In this document: positions 62,653 to 64,000 of the stretch, piece after piece
Layout of the letters: each line of letters opens with the position of its first letter
How positions within the stretch are numbered: position 1 is the stretch's first letter
Assembly: GCF_014644535.1 (NCBI RefSeq)
Contig: NZ_BMKW01000005.1
Span: forward strand, 62,001-126,000
Direction: 5' to 3'
Source: Neoroseomonas lacus
Lineage (GTDB): Bacteria > Pseudomonadota > Alphaproteobacteria > Acetobacterales > Acetobacteraceae
Length of the DNA: 64,000 nt
Position numbers and translations under genes: made by a program
Notes under the pieces: generated by a model
Databases searched by the model: none
Seen by the model: the letters and a program-made list of their open reading frames with translations, nothing else
What the model was told of the DNA's origin: nothing

Positions 62653-64000
62653 CCTCGCCGTCGTCGGCAATTGCGCCGTCGCCTCGCTGATCTCCGCCAC
62701 CGGGCGGCATGAATGGTTCTGCTTTCCGCGCCTGGATGCCGAGCCGGTGTTCAACGCCCTGCTGGGCGGCGAGGCGCCCGAACGCGGCTTCATGGATGTG
62801 GTGCTGCGCGGCCAGGTCGCCAGCCGGCAACGCTACCTGCGCAATTCCGCCGTGCTGGAGACGGTGCTGACCGATGCCAGCGGCGGCGGCGTGCGCATCC
62901 TGGACGTCGCCCCGCGCTTCCGTCGCTTCGGCCGCATGTACCGCCCGCCGGCGCTGGTGCGGCGGGTCGAGCCGGTCTCGGGCCGCCCGCGCATCCGCAT
63001 CCGCATCCGGCCATCCTTCGACTACGGCACCGATCCCGGCGTCACCAATATCGGCAGCAACCACATCCGCTACCGCGGCGCGGATACGGTGCTGCGCCTG
63101 ACCACCGATGCGCCATTGTCCTACGTAACCGAGGAGGCTGAATTCGGCCTCGACCGCCCCGTCAGCCTGGTCATAGGCACTGATGAGAGCCTGCCCGAAT
63201 CACCCGACACCGTCGCCCGCCAGGCATTGACCGAGACCGAGTGCTACTGGGTCGACTGGGTGCGGGGGCTGAACCTGCCCTTCGACTGGCAGGAGGCGGT
63301 GATCCGCGCCGCCATCACGCTGAAGCTGTGTTCCTTCGAGGATACGGGCGGCATCGTCGCGGCACTCACCACCTCCCTGCCGGAATCGCCGGGCAGCGGA
63401 CGGTGCTGGGATTACCGCTTCTGCTGGCTGCGCGACGCCTTCTTCACGGTCAGCGCGCTGAACCGGCTCAATGCCACGCGCACCATGGAAGGCTTCCTGC
63501 GCTTCATCATGGATTCGGTGCCGGATGGCTCCGCCGGGCCGATCCCGCCGCTGTTCCCGATCGCGCCCGGCACCTCGGTCGAGGAACGCATCGCCACGGC
63601 CTTGCCGGGCCTGCGCGGCGACGGGCCGGTACGCATCGGCAATGCCGCCGCCTCCCAACGCCAGAATGACAGCTATGGCGCCATCATCATGACGGCGACC
63701 CAGATGTTCTGGGACCAGCGCCTCACCCGGACCGGCGATGTCGCGTTGTATCGCCAGCTCGCCGGCATCGGCCACCATGCCGAGCGTGCCGCCTTCGAAC
63801 ACGATGCCGGGCTGTGGGAGTACCGCGGCCGCGCTGCCGCGCACACGCATTCGGCGGCGATGTGCTGGGCCGCGCTCGACCGGCTGGGGGCGATCGCCCA
63901 GCATCTCGGCCTGGCCGCCGAGGCGCGGGACTGGGAACGGCGAGCCGAAAATCTGCGCGGCCGCATCCTCGCAGCCGCGACGGTTCCAGGGGAGGGCTGG
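62639..64000 (+). CDS. Glycoside hydrolase family 15 protein (5' part)
   Basis: At least 454 residues are visible; the window ends before the stop. The N-terminal beta-sandwich (residues 1-220) starts LDLAVVGNCAVASLISATGRHEWF, a typical GH15/glucoamylase-like start. The (alpha/alpha)6 catalytic domain has ITLKLCSFEDTGGIVAALTTSLPE and CWDYRFCWLRDAFFTVSAL, containing WDYR-CWLRDA characteristic of GH15, and NDSYGAIIM. ATG 62639 follows AGGAGGTG. In otsBA clusters GH15 enzymes act as trehalases or alpha-glucosidases; hydrolysis of trehalose or short glucans is expected. Confidence 0.9.
   Translation, partial: MPGLDLAVVGNCAVASLISATGRHEWFCFPRLDAEPVFNALLGGEAPERGFMDVVLRGQVASRQRYLRNSAVLETVLTDASGGGVRILDVAPRFRRFGRMYRPPALVRRVEPVSGRPRIRIRIRPSFDYGTDPGVTNIGSNHIRYRGADTVLRLTTDAPLSYVTEEAEFGLDRPVSLVIGTDESLPESPDTVARQALTETECYWVDWVRGLNLPFDWQEAVIRAAITLKLCSFEDTGGIVAALTTSLPESPGSGRCWDYRFCWLRDAFFTVSALNRLNATRTMEGFLRFIMDSVPDGSAGPIPPLFPIAPGTSVEERIATALPGLRGDGPVRIGNAAASQRQNDSYGAIIMTATQMFWDQRLTRTGDVALYRQLAGIGHHAERAAFEHDAGLWEYRGRAAAHTHSAAMCWAALDRLGAIAQHLGLAAEARDWERRAENLRGRILAAATVPGEGW

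Overview
The window is about 64 kb of high-GC DNA. It reads as an alphaproteobacterial chromosome, most likely Rhodospirillales/Acetobacteraceae (Roseomonas-like). The PhyR/NepR/EcfG stress-response set occurs only in Alphaproteobacteria. The block thrS-infC ... ffh-rpsP-rimM-trmD-rplS-leuC-leuD-leuB, the many solute-binding proteins and the extreme third-position GC fit the same group. All of this is read from the sequence; no database search was possible.

Layout. 1-748: 3' truncated hflX. 0.9-15.0 kb: a catabolic island made of a minus-strand operon (ketopantoate-reductase-like protein, SDR, hydantoinase/oxoprolinase A and B, SDR) and a divergent plus-strand Dpp/Opp-type ABC importer, followed by an acyl-CoA-dehydrogenase-like flavoprotein and a VOC protein. 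15.5-18.3 kb: a crotonase with altered catalytic residues and an SbmA/Rv1819c-type ABC protein. 18.4-27.5 kb: a general-stress-response locus holding phyR, two ECF sigma factors, nepR, a HisKA_2 histidine kinase and small effectors (DUF1328, CsbD, entericidin-like lipoprotein, YqjD-like and YqjE-like proteins, PRC-barrel protein, a 55-residue protein). Seven promoters here share GCAAC-N16/17-CGTT, and an eighth is a weaker variant. 27.5-32.3 kb: an orphan phage tail-spike/lysis cassette with overlapping Rz/Rz1-like spanin genes, a muralytic protein with a C-terminal membrane helix, and its own TTGACA promoter.

32.6-36.3 kb: a polyamine-type ABC importer, then a Bug/TctC binding protein. 37.5-41.4 kb: two successive aminotransferase-GNAT gene pairs, each translationally coupled. 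41.9-44.4 kb: DinB, then an FHA-SpoIIE phosphatase, a STAS antagonist and an RsbW-like kinase, which together form a partner-switching module with no sigma factor beside it. 44.4-48.5 kb: a haloacetate-dehalogenase-like hydrolase, a cupin and a divergent MarR regulator with two clear 17-bp operators, then CMD, HIBADH-like and lactonase-like genes. 48.6-51.1 kb: a small membrane protein and two glycosyltransferases (GT4, GT9). 51.2-61.6 kb: core translation/secretion genes and leucine biosynthesis. 61.7-64 kb: tRNA-Arg(ACG), trehalose-phosphatase and a GH15 enzyme cut by the window end.

The genes work as modules: nutrient import coupled to degradation, a self-regulating envelope/osmotic stress regulon, a phage-derived lysis/adhesion cassette, a second (partner-switching) signalling route, and conserved housekeeping operons. 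The most notable observations are the shared stress-promoter motif with an unusual -35, the orphan tail-spike/lysis cassette, the duplicated aminotransferase-acetyltransferase pairs, the AUA start of infC, and a hairpin that pairs with the leuB ribosome-binding site.
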